Shown here piece by piece: positions 8,754-17,257 of a DNA stretch of 46,635 nt (position 1 is the first letter of the stretch; each line of letters starts with the position of its first letter). Origin of the DNA: an uncultured Bacillota bacterium (GTDB lineage: Bacteria > Bacillota_I > Bacilli_A > RF39 > UBA660); the NCBI GenBank assembly GCA_900318075.1, contig ONJI01000008.1, forward strand, positions 1-46,635. The letters run 5' to 3'. Below the pieces are notes generated by a model that worked only from the letters and a program-made list of their open reading frames with translations, had not been told where the DNA came from and ran no database searches. The position numbers and the translations under genes are program-made.

Positions 8754-9260
8754 ATGAATATGAAAGAAAAATTAGAAAAATATTTAAATAACTATTTAGA
8801 TGAGCCTAAAAAAACATTCACTGGCTTATTCAAAATGGCAAGAAGTAGCTTTTTTGAAGAATCATTAGGAGAAGCCTGCTACGACTATTCAGAAATAAAC
8901 AATTTTATAGATAAAAACAAAGATGAAAATACATTTCAAACAAAACTGTTTAAATATATCGATGATAAAAATTTAAAAGATTCAGATGTATATAATAAAG
9001 CAAGAATTGATAGAAGACTATTTAGTAAAATTAGAAGTGATATTAACTACCACCCAAGTAAAGAAACCGTAATATTGCTCGCACTGGCCTTAGAATTATC
9101 AGAATATGAAGTAGAAGACTTATTAGAATCTGCCTCATATTCATTACCTAAAAATACAACATATGATTTAATAATTAGATTTTGCTTTAAAGAATGCATT
9201 TATGACATTAATCAAATAAATGAATTTTTATATGATCACGACTGCAAAATATTAAATTAA
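8754..9260 (+). CDS. Helix-turn-helix-like protein divergent from VWA
   Basis: A 168-residue, mostly helical cytosolic protein. Residues about 80-120 (KARIDRRLFSKIRSD, then PSKETVILLALALELSEYE) look like an XRE-type helix-turn-helix: two short helices, a turn, then the typical PSxxTVxxLAxALxL helix. The C-terminal tail (SYSLPKNTTYDLIIRF onward) is part of the same recurring family. A strong SD (AGGAGGGG, about 8741-8748) precedes the ATG. It may regulate the divergent VWA gene, itself and the Nudix gene that starts 12 nt after its stop; that is inferred from position only. Confidence 0.7.
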   Translation: MNMKEKLEKYLNNYLDEPKKTFTGLFKMARSSFFEESLGEACYDYSEINNFIDKNKDENTFQTKLFKYIDDKNLKDSDVYNKARIDRRLFSKIRSDINYHPSKETVILLALALELSEYEVEDLLESASYSLPKNTTYDLIIRFCFKECIYDINQINEFLYDHDCKILN

Positions 9261-9272
9261 AGGAGTAATGAT

Positions 9273-9767
9273 ATGGAAAAAAGAGATCTATATAATTCAA
9301 ATAGAGAAAAAACTGGAAAATTTATATACAAAGATGAAGAAATCCCAGAAGGATATTATATTTTAGTAGTAGTAATAGTTATGCAAAATAAAGAAGGTAG
9401 ATTTTTAATTCAAAAAAGGAGTAAAGAAAAAGGCGGGAAATGGGCACTTACTGGAGGACATCCTAAAGCTGGTGAAAGCAGTATAGAAGGAATAAAAATA
9501 GAAGTTAAAGAAGAACTAGGCATAGATATAAACGACCCTATTTTATTTAAAAAAACAGGCAAGAAAAATATCTTATGTGATTTATACTATGTTAATCAAG
9601 ATATAGATATTAAGAATATAATTATGCAAAAAGAAGAAGTAGAAGATGTTAAATATGCTTCTTTAGAAGAAATAGATGATTTATTTAATAAAGGCGAATT
9701 TAAGAAAAGCCATTATAAGATGTTTAAAGATGGAATAAAATATTTAAATAAAAATAAAGTCAACTAA
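9273..9767 (+). CDS. Nudix hydrolase
   Basis: A 164-residue intact Nudix enzyme. The Nudix box GHPKAGESSIEGIKIEV plus KEELGI (about residues 67-89) has the G(x5)E(x7)xEuxEExGu pattern, with Lys/Ile-Glu in place of the usual Arg-Glu. The N-terminal part (DLYNSNREKTGKFIYKDEEIPEG) is like Nudix proteins related to isopentenyl-diphosphate isomerase and YfcD, so the substrate is probably a nucleoside diphosphate derivative, but it cannot be named. Its SD (AGGAGT) follows the HTH gene by a few bases and the two likely form an operon. Its stop codon overlaps the stop of convergent cotJC by 4 nt. Confidence 0.85.
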   Translation: MEKRDLYNSNREKTGKFIYKDEEIPEGYYILVVVIVMQNKEGRFLIQKRSKEKGGKWALTGGHPKAGESSIEGIKIEVKEELGIDINDPILFKKTGKKNILCDLYYVNQDIDIKNIIMQKEEVEDVKYASLEEIDDLFNKGEFKKSHYKMFKDGIKYLNKNKVN

Positions 9768-9786
9768 CCGTTGACTTTGTTTTTTG
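9756..9786. terminator. Bidirectional terminator between Nudix and cotJC
   Basis: AAAGTCAAC (9756-9764) pairs with GTTGACTTT (9770-9778), followed by GTTTTTTG. On the minus strand the stem runs into another T-rich tract. The hairpin contains both stop codons. Confidence 0.9.
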
Positions 9787-10333
9787 CTTCTAAATAATAA
9801 TCTCTAAGTTCTTTAAACCTTTGATAATGAATTATTTCCCTTTGCCTTAAAAAAGAGAGTGGCCCTAAAATATCTGGATCATCAGTTAGATCCATTAAAT
9901 GTTCATAAGTAGCTCTCGCTCTTTGTTCAGCTCCCATATCACTTTCAATATCTGCAATATAATCACCAGATACCTTAATATAAGTCATTGTAAATGGATT
10001 TCCAAAGGCATCAGAAGGGAATAAGTCTTTCCCAAACTGTGCATAATGACTATCTAATCCAGCGCGTTTTAATTCTTCTTTAGTTGCTCCTTTCATAAGC
10101 TGATAAAGCATAGCTGATATAATTTCAACATGAGCTAACTCCTCGGTTCCAATATCCGTAAGTAAAGCTTTTCCTCTATCATCAGGCATAATATACCTTT
10201 GATCTAAATATTGCCAAGCTGCCGCAAGCTCACCAGCAGGCCCACCATACTGCGTTAAAATACATTTAGCCATATTTAAATCTCTATTTTTAATATTCAC
10301 AGGATACTGTAATTTTTTTTCGTATTTCCACAT
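9764..10333 (-). CDS. cotJC: Spore coat protein CotJC (manganese-catalase family)
   Basis: A 189-residue protein that aligns by eye along its whole length with CotJC of spore-forming Bacillota, a ferritin-like, manganese-catalase-related protein of the inner spore coat. Metal-ligand motifs are present: an early Glu in GPAGELAAAW, ExxH in GTEELAHVEI, a Glu in the DMGAEQRARATYEHL helix, and ExxH in REIIHYQRF. No signal peptide. It lies 11 nt downstream of the CotJA-CotJB gene and has its own SD. It is expected to be made in the mother cell under sigma-E control, as the cotJ operon is in Bacillus subtilis. Confidence 0.92.
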   Translation of the reverse strand: MWKYEKKLQYPVNIKNRDLNMAKCILTQYGGPAGELAAAWQYLDQRYIMPDDRGKALLTDIGTEELAHVEIISAMLYQLMKGATKEELKRAGLDSHYAQFGKDLFPSDAFGNPFTMTYIKVSGDYIADIESDMGAEQRARATYEHLMDLTDDPDILGPLSFLRQREIIHYQRFKELRDYYLEAKNKVNG

Positions 10334-10344
10334 AACTAAACCTC

Positions 10345-10905
10345 CTAATCATTTTCCCAAGGCCAAGGTGATTCATTCCAAGCCCAAGGATAAGTTTCAC
10401 TTGAGTCTACAAAAAGTGGCCCATATTTATTTTCATATTCTTTTACAGCAATATTAGAATCATTTGAAAGCTCTTTAAATAAATTAATCATATCCCTATC
10501 ATATGGATGAGTATCTAAATATAAATTAACCTCATGAGCGGCAAAACAATAAGCATCAACCTTAGTAAGAAGCTCTGCTTGTTCATTCATAGGCTTAATA
10601 TCATAAGGCCTATTTAACTTATATTGATTAAATAGCGAAGGAAACATATTACCTCTAATAAACCCATTATAAACATCATATAATTGATTAGGAGTAGTAT
10701 CTCCATTATAATTACACATATTAAATTTCATATTATCACCAGCTTGCCCTTTAAGCTTATTTGCAAGTTTCATGTCGATGTTTTTATTAACATAATTATC
10801 TTGCTTGCCTATATTACCAAAACTATTTAAATTACTAAAAGAATTAGGATACATAGAATTAAAATTGTCTGGAAGATCCATCTTATCATTAAAATAGTTA
10901 TTCAT
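10345..10905 (-). CDS. CotJA-CotJB fusion spore-coat protein
   Basis: A 186-residue protein. The C-terminal 75 residues are a CotJB domain: AAHEVNLYLDTHPYDRDMI, then YENKYGPL, ending in tryptophan-rich PWAWNESPWPWEND. Just before it (about residues 78-105) is a CotJA-like segment with the GFIRGNMFPSLF motif (compare the KGTLWPALY type in classical CotJA) and a downstream PY. The first 60 residues are Asn-rich low complexity. In B. subtilis CotJA and CotJB are separate proteins; here they appear fused, making a two-gene cotJ operon with cotJC. The start is supported by SD AGGAGG at 10913-10918. Confidence 0.8.
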   Translation of the reverse strand: MNNYFNDKMDLPDNFNSMYPNSFSNLNSFGNIGKQDNYVNKNIDMKLANKLKGQAGDNMKFNMCNYNGDTTPNQLYDVYNGFIRGNMFPSLFNQYKLNRPYDIKPMNEQAELLTKVDAYCFAAHEVNLYLDTHPYDRDMINLFKELSNDSNIAVKEYENKYGPLFVDSSETYPWAWNESPWPWEND

Positions 10906-10924
10906 CTAATTACCTCCTCAAAAT

Positions 10925-10952
10925 ATAGTATGAATAACATAATTTCAAGTAT
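10925..10952 (-). promoter_or_regulatory. Sigma-E-like sporulation promoter for cotJ
   Basis: Reading the minus strand, ATACTT (10952-10947), a 14-nt spacer and CATACTAT (10932-10925) resemble the mother-cell sigma-E consensus (ATATT-like -35, CATACANT -10). The predicted start is close to the SD, giving a very short leader. No TATAAT-type promoter is seen in this gap. Confidence 0.45.
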
Positions 10953-10989
10953 AGATAAATGCCTATTTTAATAAAATTGTTAAATAGGC

Positions 10990-11018
10990 TTGAAAAAAAA
11001 TATTTTTATTGATAAAAT
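10990..11018 (+). promoter_or_regulatory. Promoter of tRNA-His
   Basis: TTGAAA (10990-10995), a 17-nt spacer, then TAAAAT (11013-11018) with TGA just before it. Confidence 0.75.
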
Positions 11019-11036
11019 ATATATGTCTTTTTAAAT

Positions 11037-11113
11037 GGCGGAATTGGTGAAGTGGTTAACACGGCGGATTGTGGTTCCGTTATGCATCGGTTCGATCCCG
11101 ATATTCCGCCCCA
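11037..11113 (+). tRNA. tRNA-His (GTG)
   Basis: A full cloverleaf. The anticodon loop TTGTGGT gives anticodon GTG. The acceptor stem is GCGGAAT (11038-11044) with ATTCCGC (11103-11109). The encoded extra G at -1 (11037) faces discriminator C73 (11110), the hallmark of histidine tRNA. The T loop is GGTTCGATCCC and CCA is encoded (11111-11113). Confidence 0.97.
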
Positions 11114-11123
11114 TAATAAAAAT

Positions 11124-11150
11124 AACTCGAATGACAAGATTCGAGTTTTA
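11124..11150 (+). terminator. Terminator of tRNA-His
   Basis: AACTCGAAT (11124-11132) pairs with ATTCGAGTT (11139-11147), loop GACAAG, then TTTA. Confidence 0.85.
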
Positions 11151-11225
11151 ATATGGAAAAAAATATTACATTACTTAGTTTATTTATAATTACAAATTAA
11201 AAATTAAAATGAAAAATTAATTTAA

Positions 11226-11254
11226 TTGCCATTTAAAACTATAGATGCTATAAT
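11226..11254 (+). promoter_or_regulatory. Promoter for the membrane protein at 11274
   Basis: TTGCCA (11226-11231), 17-nt spacer, TATAAT (11249-11254) with an extended TGC. Confidence 0.8.
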
Positions 11255-11273
11255 AAAATAAAGGAGTAAAAGT

Positions 11274-13076
11274 ATGAAAATATTATATTTATTATCGTTT
11301 TCGATACTATTTTTAACACTTATATTTTTAAAAAAAAGCGACCAAAAATTAAATATCATAGTAAGCTTCATATACACATTTTGCATTATGTACTTCTACG
11401 ATGTATTAATTGCCTACGTATTATCTTATATAAATATCAAAAACACCTTGCTTATGTTTTCCACAGTATATATATTCACATCAATAATTTTGATATATAT
11501 AAGTTATAAAAAAAGTAAGAATATCGAAAAACAAAAATACTATTTAGATAAAAAACAACTAATAAGTTTAATAACAATAATAACAGTTGCACTTACCATT
11601 GGAATCTTAAAATATGATAAATTTACAGAAATTGATTATGTCATAACTGATGCAGCATTACATTACAAAATGGCTTCTGAATATGAAATCAAGCAAAGTC
11701 TTTTTAACAAAAAAATATATGACCCTATATTTGGCCCTGATCATAACATGTTTGGATATTATGTTCCATGTGGCATTTTAATGAAATTGATGCCCTTTGC
11801 AAAATACATCAGTTATAATATTTTTAATACATCTATGTTATGCCTATTAATGCTATGTTTTTATATAACATGCCTAGAAATGAAAGAAAAAGATAAAAAC
11901 AATATTATTACAGTAATCATTACTTTAATGTATGGGCTTGCTTACCCATTAGGATATATAATACTTGGATTCGGTTATTCAGGACCAGGAATTTTAGCTA
12001 CCAATCTAATATTGCTTACATGGAAATTCATTTTAAAAGAAGAAAAAACAGCTTTATATTTAATTTTGACATTATTTAACATAGGGCTATTTTTCTCATA
12101 TTATCTATTTGTTCCAATTTTATTTTTAGCAGAGGCTTTATTCATTATATTCAAATTTATGAAGGGAAAAATAAGCTTTAAAAGACTACTAAAAATAGGC
12201 GTAACCACACTACTAATTCCAACTGTAATCGGATACCTATATTTTTTACATAAAGATAATGTGACAGAAATTGTTGAAACAACCACAAATAGTTTTTCCA
12301 TTGAAGGAACATCATACAAAAATTTATGGGGAAATTTCGTTTTATTAATTCCGATGATTGTCTATTCATTTATTTTACAAAAGAAAAACAAAAAAACAGA
12401 CGTAGATTCTATTTTCATAGTATGTGAGACTATTTATATGATAATTTCCCTATATTTTACCCTAAAAGGCTACATGTCCACATATTATTACTACAAAATG
12501 TATTTCATAGTGTGGTTAATTAGTTACATATATATCTACAAACTTGTAAACTGCGAAGAATACAAAACAAAGTTTAGGATAAATATAGCTTTCATAATTT
12601 TTATAATTACCATATCACTATTTAATGTAGAAAAAAATATGATGGAAAAAAATTATAGAATAATGTCGAGCCCCATTGGTCCAAACCTTGCAGATGTATA
12701 TGTCTATAATGCAAATTTTTTTGCACCAAAAGGTGTCATACAAAAAAAAGAAGCAAATTTAATAATCAATTCAACAAAATATACTAAGAAATGCCAAATA
12801 GACCCCAAAACTAAAATTCTACCATTTACTGGTAATTTCTATGAAAAACTTTGGTATTATGCTATAACAGGAAATGTTCCAACAATTAAATATGATAAAA
12901 AAACTCCTAACGACGCCTATATAACTCCATTTTCATATCAAGAATTTAAAGAAAGCGAAAAAGTTAAATGTGCATTACTAACCAATAAGTATATGAAGAA
13001 AATTGAAAACTTTGATTTAGAAGATTATGAAATTTTATATAAAGATAAAACTGGAATATTAATTAAGAAAAAATAG
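11274..13076 (+). CDS. Large polytopic membrane protein, GT-C-like
   Basis: A 600-residue protein with about ten or more hydrophobic segments across residues 1-450 and a soluble C-terminal tail of about 150 residues. The layout, with an acidic loop after the early helices (EIDYVITDAALHYKMASEY, about residue 120) and a GPDHNMFGYY loop, recalls integral-membrane GT-C glycosyltransferases that use lipid-linked sugars, but no diagnostic motif proves it. It has its own promoter and terminator, so it is a single-gene unit. The family-2 glycosyltransferase a little downstream, beyond a pseudogene, is consistent with a role in cell-surface polysaccharide. Confidence 0.6.
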   Translation: MKILYLLSFSILFLTLIFLKKSDQKLNIIVSFIYTFCIMYFYDVLIAYVLSYINIKNTLLMFSTVYIFTSIILIYISYKKSKNIEKQKYYLDKKQLISLITIITVALTIGILKYDKFTEIDYVITDAALHYKMASEYEIKQSLFNKKIYDPIFGPDHNMFGYYVPCGILMKLMPFAKYISYNIFNTSMLCLLMLCFYITCLEMKEKDKNNIITVIITLMYGLAYPLGYIILGFGYSGPGILATNLILLTWKFILKEEKTALYLILTLFNIGLFFSYYLFVPILFLAEALFIIFKFMKGKISFKRLLKIGVTTLLIPTVIGYLYFLHKDNVTEIVETTTNSFSIEGTSYKNLWGNFVLLIPMIVYSFILQKKNKKTDVDSIFIVCETIYMIISLYFTLKGYMSTYYYYKMYFIVWLISYIYIYKLVNCEEYKTKFRINIAFIIFIITISLFNVEKNMMEKNYRIMSSPIGPNLADVYVYNANFFAPKGVIQKKEANLIINSTKYTKKCQIDPKTKILPFTGNFYEKLWYYAITGNVPTIKYDKKTPNDAYITPFSYQEFKESEKVKCALLTNKYMKKIENFDLEDYEILYKDKTGILIKKK

Positions 13077-13090
13077 AAATATACAAAATA

Positions 13091-13119
13091 AAGAATCAAC
13101 TTACAATAGTTGATTCTTT
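13091..13119 (+). terminator. Terminator of the membrane protein gene
   Basis: An 11-bp stem: AAGAATCAACT (13091-13101) with AGTTGATTCTT (13108-13118). Confidence 0.85.
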
Positions 13120-13137
13120 GTATTTTAAATAATATAA

Positions 13138-13536
13138 TTCATAAAATTTAATATAAATTATAATGAACTAAAAGAAAAACTAAAAGAACTAAAAATAGAA
13201 GAAATTGTATGAATAGTATATATTGGCATTATTGTCCTAAGTTTTTATTCAAATGAATTAGAAAGAAAATACTTTATATATAATGATTTAGAGAGCAAAA
13301 ATAAATACCAGCAGACACTAATAATCATATTTTCCATACTTATTATAGTTTATCTATATTTTTTAAAAGACGCTTATGATACGGTTCAAAACTTAAAGCC
13401 TTATGACACAAATGAAAAGAAAAAGTTAGTTTACTTATCATTTATTGGGTAGTTATTAATTGCGATTAGTGGATTTATATTTTTATATATAGCTATTAAA
13501 GACGAAAGCATAGATGTTGAAATTGCCTTTAACTAA
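13138..13536 (+). pseudogene. Degraded small two-helix membrane protein
   Basis: In the 600-nt gap between the membrane protein and the glycosyltransferase, one frame reads as a continuous protein apart from two stops: TGA at 13210-13212 and TAG at 13450-13452. It encodes a charged helical start (ELKEKLKELKIEEIV), a hydrophobic helix, a stretch with NKYQQTLIIIFSILIIVYLY, a polar loop (DTVQNLKPYDTNEKKK) and a final hydrophobic helix. There is no start codon with an SD. The TAG shows it is not rescued by UGA recoding. The ancestral function is unknown. The remainder of the gap holds only the terminator above and the promoter below. Confidence 0.6.
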
Positions 13537-13647
13537 TATAATCCAGTTTGATCTAAAAATTGCTTTTAATTGTCATTTTTCTATGATAAAATTATCCGTT
13601 ATAAAGTTTTTATCTTTTGACTAACTTAATTGAAAGTTTTTTGATTA

Positions 13648-13676
13648 TTTACAGATTTTGTATACCATGTTATACT
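13648..13676 (+). promoter_or_regulatory. Promoter for the family-2 glycosyltransferase
   Basis: TTTACA (13648-13653), 17-nt spacer, TATACT (13671-13676), with TGT directly before the -10. Confidence 0.75.
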
Positions 13677-13694
13677 GAAAACAGGTGAATATAT

Positions 13695-15212
13695 ATGAAA
13701 GCACAAATAATGTATGAAAATGATGAATTTTTATTTATTACTTGGGAAAAAGATTCTAATGCCAATCGCTATTATGTTAGTGGGATGGATAATAATTTTA
13801 ATTATGAAATTATCAAAACATTAGATACAAATTCCGCATTATTAAAAAAAGAAGACATAAAACAGTACCTTAACATCCGCATAAACTATATTTTTTATGA
13901 TGAAAAAATTAATCAAGATATCTTAGTTAATCAATCTAACGAAATATACATGAATAAAAGAGAACTAGATAATATTACAGTTTTATTTCTTGAATCATTC
14001 GATGGAATGACAATGTCATTCCAAAGCAAAGATATTTATGATAAGTATCTTATATATGAAAAAAATGGGAATGATTATACATTAATAATTCAGACTGAAG
14101 ACTTTCAAATTACTAGTAAAGCAATTGTTAAAAACAATCATTATTTTGTAGAAGGATATAGAAAAGAAAATGATGAATACATTTTGTGTGCCAAGTCACA
14201 AAAAATATCTTGTAATCCTATAAAACATGTAATACCTAAGAAGCAGGCAATTTCGATTGTAGTACCAATATATAATAGTGAGTTGTTTTTGTGTAGATGC
14301 GTAGATTCTATTTTGCTTTCAGCGCTAAAGGATATAGAAATAATATTAGTAGATGATGGATCAACCGACAATAGTCCAAATATAGTTGACTGGTATCACG
14401 AGCAGTACAAAGATATTGTAAAAGTAATACATAAAAAAAATCAAGGCCTTTCTTTTGCTAGAAACGATGGAATTAAGATAGCAACAGGTGAATACATTGC
14501 CTTTTTAGATAGTGATGACCTCGTACATCCATTTATGTATGAAAATTTGTATACTGAAGCTATAGAGAATAATTTAGATATTACAATTGGAAAGGCAATT
14601 ATAAGAAAAAATATTGGTGAATATATTGTTTGCCTTGATGTTAAAACAGGCTTTGAAAACACAGTAATATATAGCTATGATCAAATGTTTTTTAATCACA
14701 TTAGAAATAATTTTGAGAATATTTACTTTGTTGCTGTTTGGAATAAAATAATTAAATCCAGTATTGTTAAGCAGCATCCTTTTCCTTTAGAAAATTATTA
14801 TGAGGATACAGCCTTTACTAGAATGATTTATAGTTATATTAATAAATTTGGATTTGTTAAAAATGCATATTACATATGGGATAAACGTCAAAGACAAACT
14901 AAAGGAACCTTATCTACAACATATAAAAACGGAAAAAATCAACTTATAAATCAGAAGTATTGTGATGCTGTTTTTTATGCAGTTGAGACTGGTAACACAA
15001 ATAGAATTGATTACATTATATATGATTCTATTAAAGAGACTGTAGATTACTTAAAAAGTAGAAAAATATTAGACACAAAGACTGAGATATCAAAAATTTA
15101 TATAGATAAGATTAAAAGTATTAATGAAAAATATAATATTTTTCAAAACAAGTTAATTCTAAATGATCAAAAATTACTTGCTGATTTGAAAAATTACATA
15201 ATTATAAAATAA
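13695..15212 (+). CDS. Family 2 glycosyltransferase with N-terminal beta domains
   Basis: A 505-residue protein. Residues about 190-310 are a GT-A fold: ISIVVPIYNSELFLCRCVDS, ILVDDGSTDNS for nucleotide-sugar binding, the NQGLSFARNDGI helix, and the FLDSDD metal motif. GT2 enzymes of this kind add sugars to surface polysaccharides, teichoic acids or glycoproteins. The first ~185 residues are unusual: two repeats rich in aromatic and charged beta strands (for example FLFITWEKDSNANRYYV) that look like fibronectin-type sandwiches. There is no membrane helix. SD is AGGTG. It is probably monocistronic, convergent with glmS. Confidence 0.85.
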   Translation: MKAQIMYENDEFLFITWEKDSNANRYYVSGMDNNFNYEIIKTLDTNSALLKKEDIKQYLNIRINYIFYDEKINQDILVNQSNEIYMNKRELDNITVLFLESFDGMTMSFQSKDIYDKYLIYEKNGNDYTLIIQTEDFQITSKAIVKNNHYFVEGYRKENDEYILCAKSQKISCNPIKHVIPKKQAISIVVPIYNSELFLCRCVDSILLSALKDIEIILVDDGSTDNSPNIVDWYHEQYKDIVKVIHKKNQGLSFARNDGIKIATGEYIAFLDSDDLVHPFMYENLYTEAIENNLDITIGKAIIRKNIGEYIVCLDVKTGFENTVIYSYDQMFFNHIRNNFENIYFVAVWNKIIKSSIVKQHPFPLENYYEDTAFTRMIYSYINKFGFVKNAYYIWDKRQRQTKGTLSTTYKNGKNQLINQKYCDAVFYAVETGNTNRIDYIIYDSIKETVDYLKSRKILDTKTEISKIYIDKIKSINEKYNIFQNKLILNDQKLLADLKNYIIIK

Positions 15213-15287
15213 AGCTCAAAACCTTATAAGAAAACAAGGAAACTTCTAAGAATATAACTCATGATATATTTAAAATATAAAAAAAAG

Positions 15288-15310
15288 AACACATCAAATT
15301 GATGTGTTTT
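15288..15310. terminator. Bidirectional terminator between the GT2 gene and glmS
   Basis: AACACATCAA (15288-15297) is the inverse of TTGATGTGTT (15299-15308), flanked by A-rich and T-rich runs on either side. Confidence 0.8.
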
Positions 15311-17060
15311 ATTCAACTGTAACGCTTTTAGCTAAATTTTTAGGCTTATCTATATCACAGCCTCTAAGCTTAGCCACCTCATAAGCAATTAATTGTAGAC
15401 AAGGTACAACTAATATTGCTTGAAAATAATCACTTATTTTTGGAACAATAATTTGTCTATCATAACCGCTAACTTTCCTATTACTAACAATTATAACTTT
15501 CGCCCCTCTAGATTTAACTTCCTCAATATTAGAAATCGTTTTATCTCTTATATCATCATCTGTAATAATTCCAAATACTGGAGTTCCATCATCGATTAAA
15601 GAGATAGTTCCATGCTTTAGCTCGCCAGCTTGGTAAGCCTCACTATGTAAATATGAAACTTCTTTTAATTTTAAACTGCCTTCCATACATATTGCATAAT
15701 CTATTTTCCTACCTATAAAGAATATATCATTATTTTGATAAATTTCCTTAGCTATTTTAAGATAAGTATCTCTATCGCCAAGAATTTCATTGACATATCT
15801 AGGCAACTTTTTAATTTCAGATATTATATTTATAGAATTAGAAGCTCTATAAGCTAGCAAGCCAAATATTGCTACTTGTAAAATATAAGCCTTAGTTGTG
15901 GCTACAGCAATTTCCGGACCCGCTTCAATATAAATTTGCCTATCTGTTTCTCTAGCAATAGTCGAAGTTTTAACATTTACTATAGCTAAAGTATCAATAC
16001 CATTTTCTTTAGCTTTTCGCATAGCGGCAATCGTATCAGCTGTCTCACCAGACTGTGAAACTAATATAACCAGTGTTTTCCTATCATAAAATACTTTCTT
16101 ATATCGGTATTCACTGGCAAGTTCGCACATAACTTTGATACTAGCTTTTTCCTCAAGTAATGATTTACCAATCATACCTGCATACATAGCTGAACCACAG
16201 GCTACAATATGCACTTCCTCATATTCACGTAAATCAGGAATCAACGAAATATCAGCTAAAAAAGGTCTCAAAGTGTTTTCAAGTAAAACTGGTTCCTCCA
16301 TTATTTCTTTTAACATATAATGATCATAACCCTGTTTATCTTTAGCTTCCGCACTTATATCGGCTGTTAAAACCTCTTTATTTATTTTTTTACTATCTTT
16401 AATAATTTCAACTTCATTATCAGATATTACTGCTATTTCTCCTTCGTCTAGCAGTATATACTTATTAGTATAATTGATAATAGCTGTAATATCAGAAGCA
16501 ATATAATTTTCTGCATCATTAATTCCGACAATTAAAGGAGAGCCTTTTCTTACAGCATATAGTTTTTCATTACCTTCAAACATTATGCCAAAAGCATATG
16601 AACCAGTAAGCTTTTCTATAGCTTTTTCTATTGCTTTAATTTCATCACCATCATAATAGTAATTAATTAATCCACAAGCAACCTCAGTATCAGTATCACT
16701 GTTAAATATATAGCCTTCTTTTAATAAACGTTCCTTAATTTCACCTGCATTTTCAATGATACCGTTATGAACTAAAGTAACTTTTCCCACCTGATGTGGA
16801 TGAGCATTATTCTCTGTAGGTGCCCCGTGAGTTGCCCACCTCGTATGAGCAATTCCAATATTTGATTTGATTAGAGAAGCGTTCTTAACTTTCTCCTCCA
16901 AATTTTTAATTTTACCCACGCTTTTAATTATTTGTAAGTCGTGCTTGTTTTTTAAAGCGATTCCAGCGGAATCATAGCCTCTATATTCGAGGGATTTAAG
17001 CCCATTCAATAAAAAATCTTTTGGACTATGTTTACCAACATATCCAACAATTCCACACAT
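15309..17060 (-). CDS. glmS: Glutamine-fructose-6-phosphate aminotransferase (isomerizing)
   Basis: GlmS makes glucosamine-6-phosphate from fructose-6-phosphate and glutamine, the first step toward UDP-GlcNAc and the cell wall. An in-frame ATG lies at 17084, but the chosen start (17060) gives MCGIVGYVG, leaving Cys2 as the N-terminal glutaminase nucleophile after Met removal, and is preceded by a GGAGGA SD. The Ntn amidotransferase domain (residues 1 to about 220) shows HTRWATHGAPTENNAHPH and NGIIEN. Two SIS sugar-isomerase domains follow (SQSGETADT and the ATTKAYILQ region), and the C-terminus ends in DKPKNLAKSVTVE, typical of GlmS. It is 583 residues, close to normal length. Expression is controlled by the ribozyme in its leader. 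Confidence 0.97.
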   Translation of the reverse strand: MCGIVGYVGKHSPKDFLLNGLKSLEYRGYDSAGIALKNKHDLQIIKSVGKIKNLEEKVKNASLIKSNIGIAHTRWATHGAPTENNAHPHQVGKVTLVHNGIIENAGEIKERLLKEGYIFNSDTDTEVACGLINYYYDGDEIKAIEKAIEKLTGSYAFGIMFEGNEKLYAVRKGSPLIVGINDAENYIASDITAIINYTNKYILLDEGEIAVISDNEVEIIKDSKKINKEVLTADISAEAKDKQGYDHYMLKEIMEEPVLLENTLRPFLADISLIPDLREYEEVHIVACGSAMYAGMIGKSLLEEKASIKVMCELASEYRYKKVFYDRKTLVILVSQSGETADTIAAMRKAKENGIDTLAIVNVKTSTIARETDRQIYIEAGPEIAVATTKAYILQVAIFGLLAYRASNSINIISEIKKLPRYVNEILGDRDTYLKIAKEIYQNNDIFFIGRKIDYAICMEGSLKLKEVSYLHSEAYQAGELKHGTISLIDDGTPVFGIITDDDIRDKTISNIEEVKSRGAKVIIVSNRKVSGYDRQIIVPKISDYFQAILVVPCLQLIAYEVAKLRGCDIDKPKNLAKSVTVE

Positions 17061-17109
17061 AAAAATTCCTCCAATGTAAAACATATAGTGCTGATATATG
17101 CTTTGTTAT

Positions 17110-17218
17110 AATTTTGATTTTATTTTTTAACAGTATATCTTACGAATCACTAGTCCGTAGCAGCATCCGCCGAATTTTCGATCACTACTAACCTCGTCAG
17201 CTTAATAGCTCTGGCGCT
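17110..17218 (-). ncRNA. glmS self-cleaving ribozyme
   Basis: On the minus strand the leader of glmS reads AAGCGCCAGAGCT, then AGCTGACGAGGTTAGTAGTG, ATCGAAAATTCGGCGGATGC and a further hairpin with TACG/CGTA arms. These are the conserved blocks of the glmS ribozyme core. Cleavage is expected between A (17218) and G (17217) just before GCGCC. The known mechanism is glucosamine-6-phosphate-dependent self-cleavage that leads to mRNA decay, so the enzyme's product represses it. The extreme 3' border is approximate. Confidence 0.93.
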
Positions 17219-17257
17219 TAAACGATGTTACAACCTTCCTGCCATCATTCTACTTAT

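Noticed and set aside
13210-13212. TGA possibly read as Trp (mycoplasma-like code)
   Set aside because: The same frame has a TAG further on, Trp is encoded by TGG in secA and other genes, and asnB and the Ca-ATPase end in TGA.
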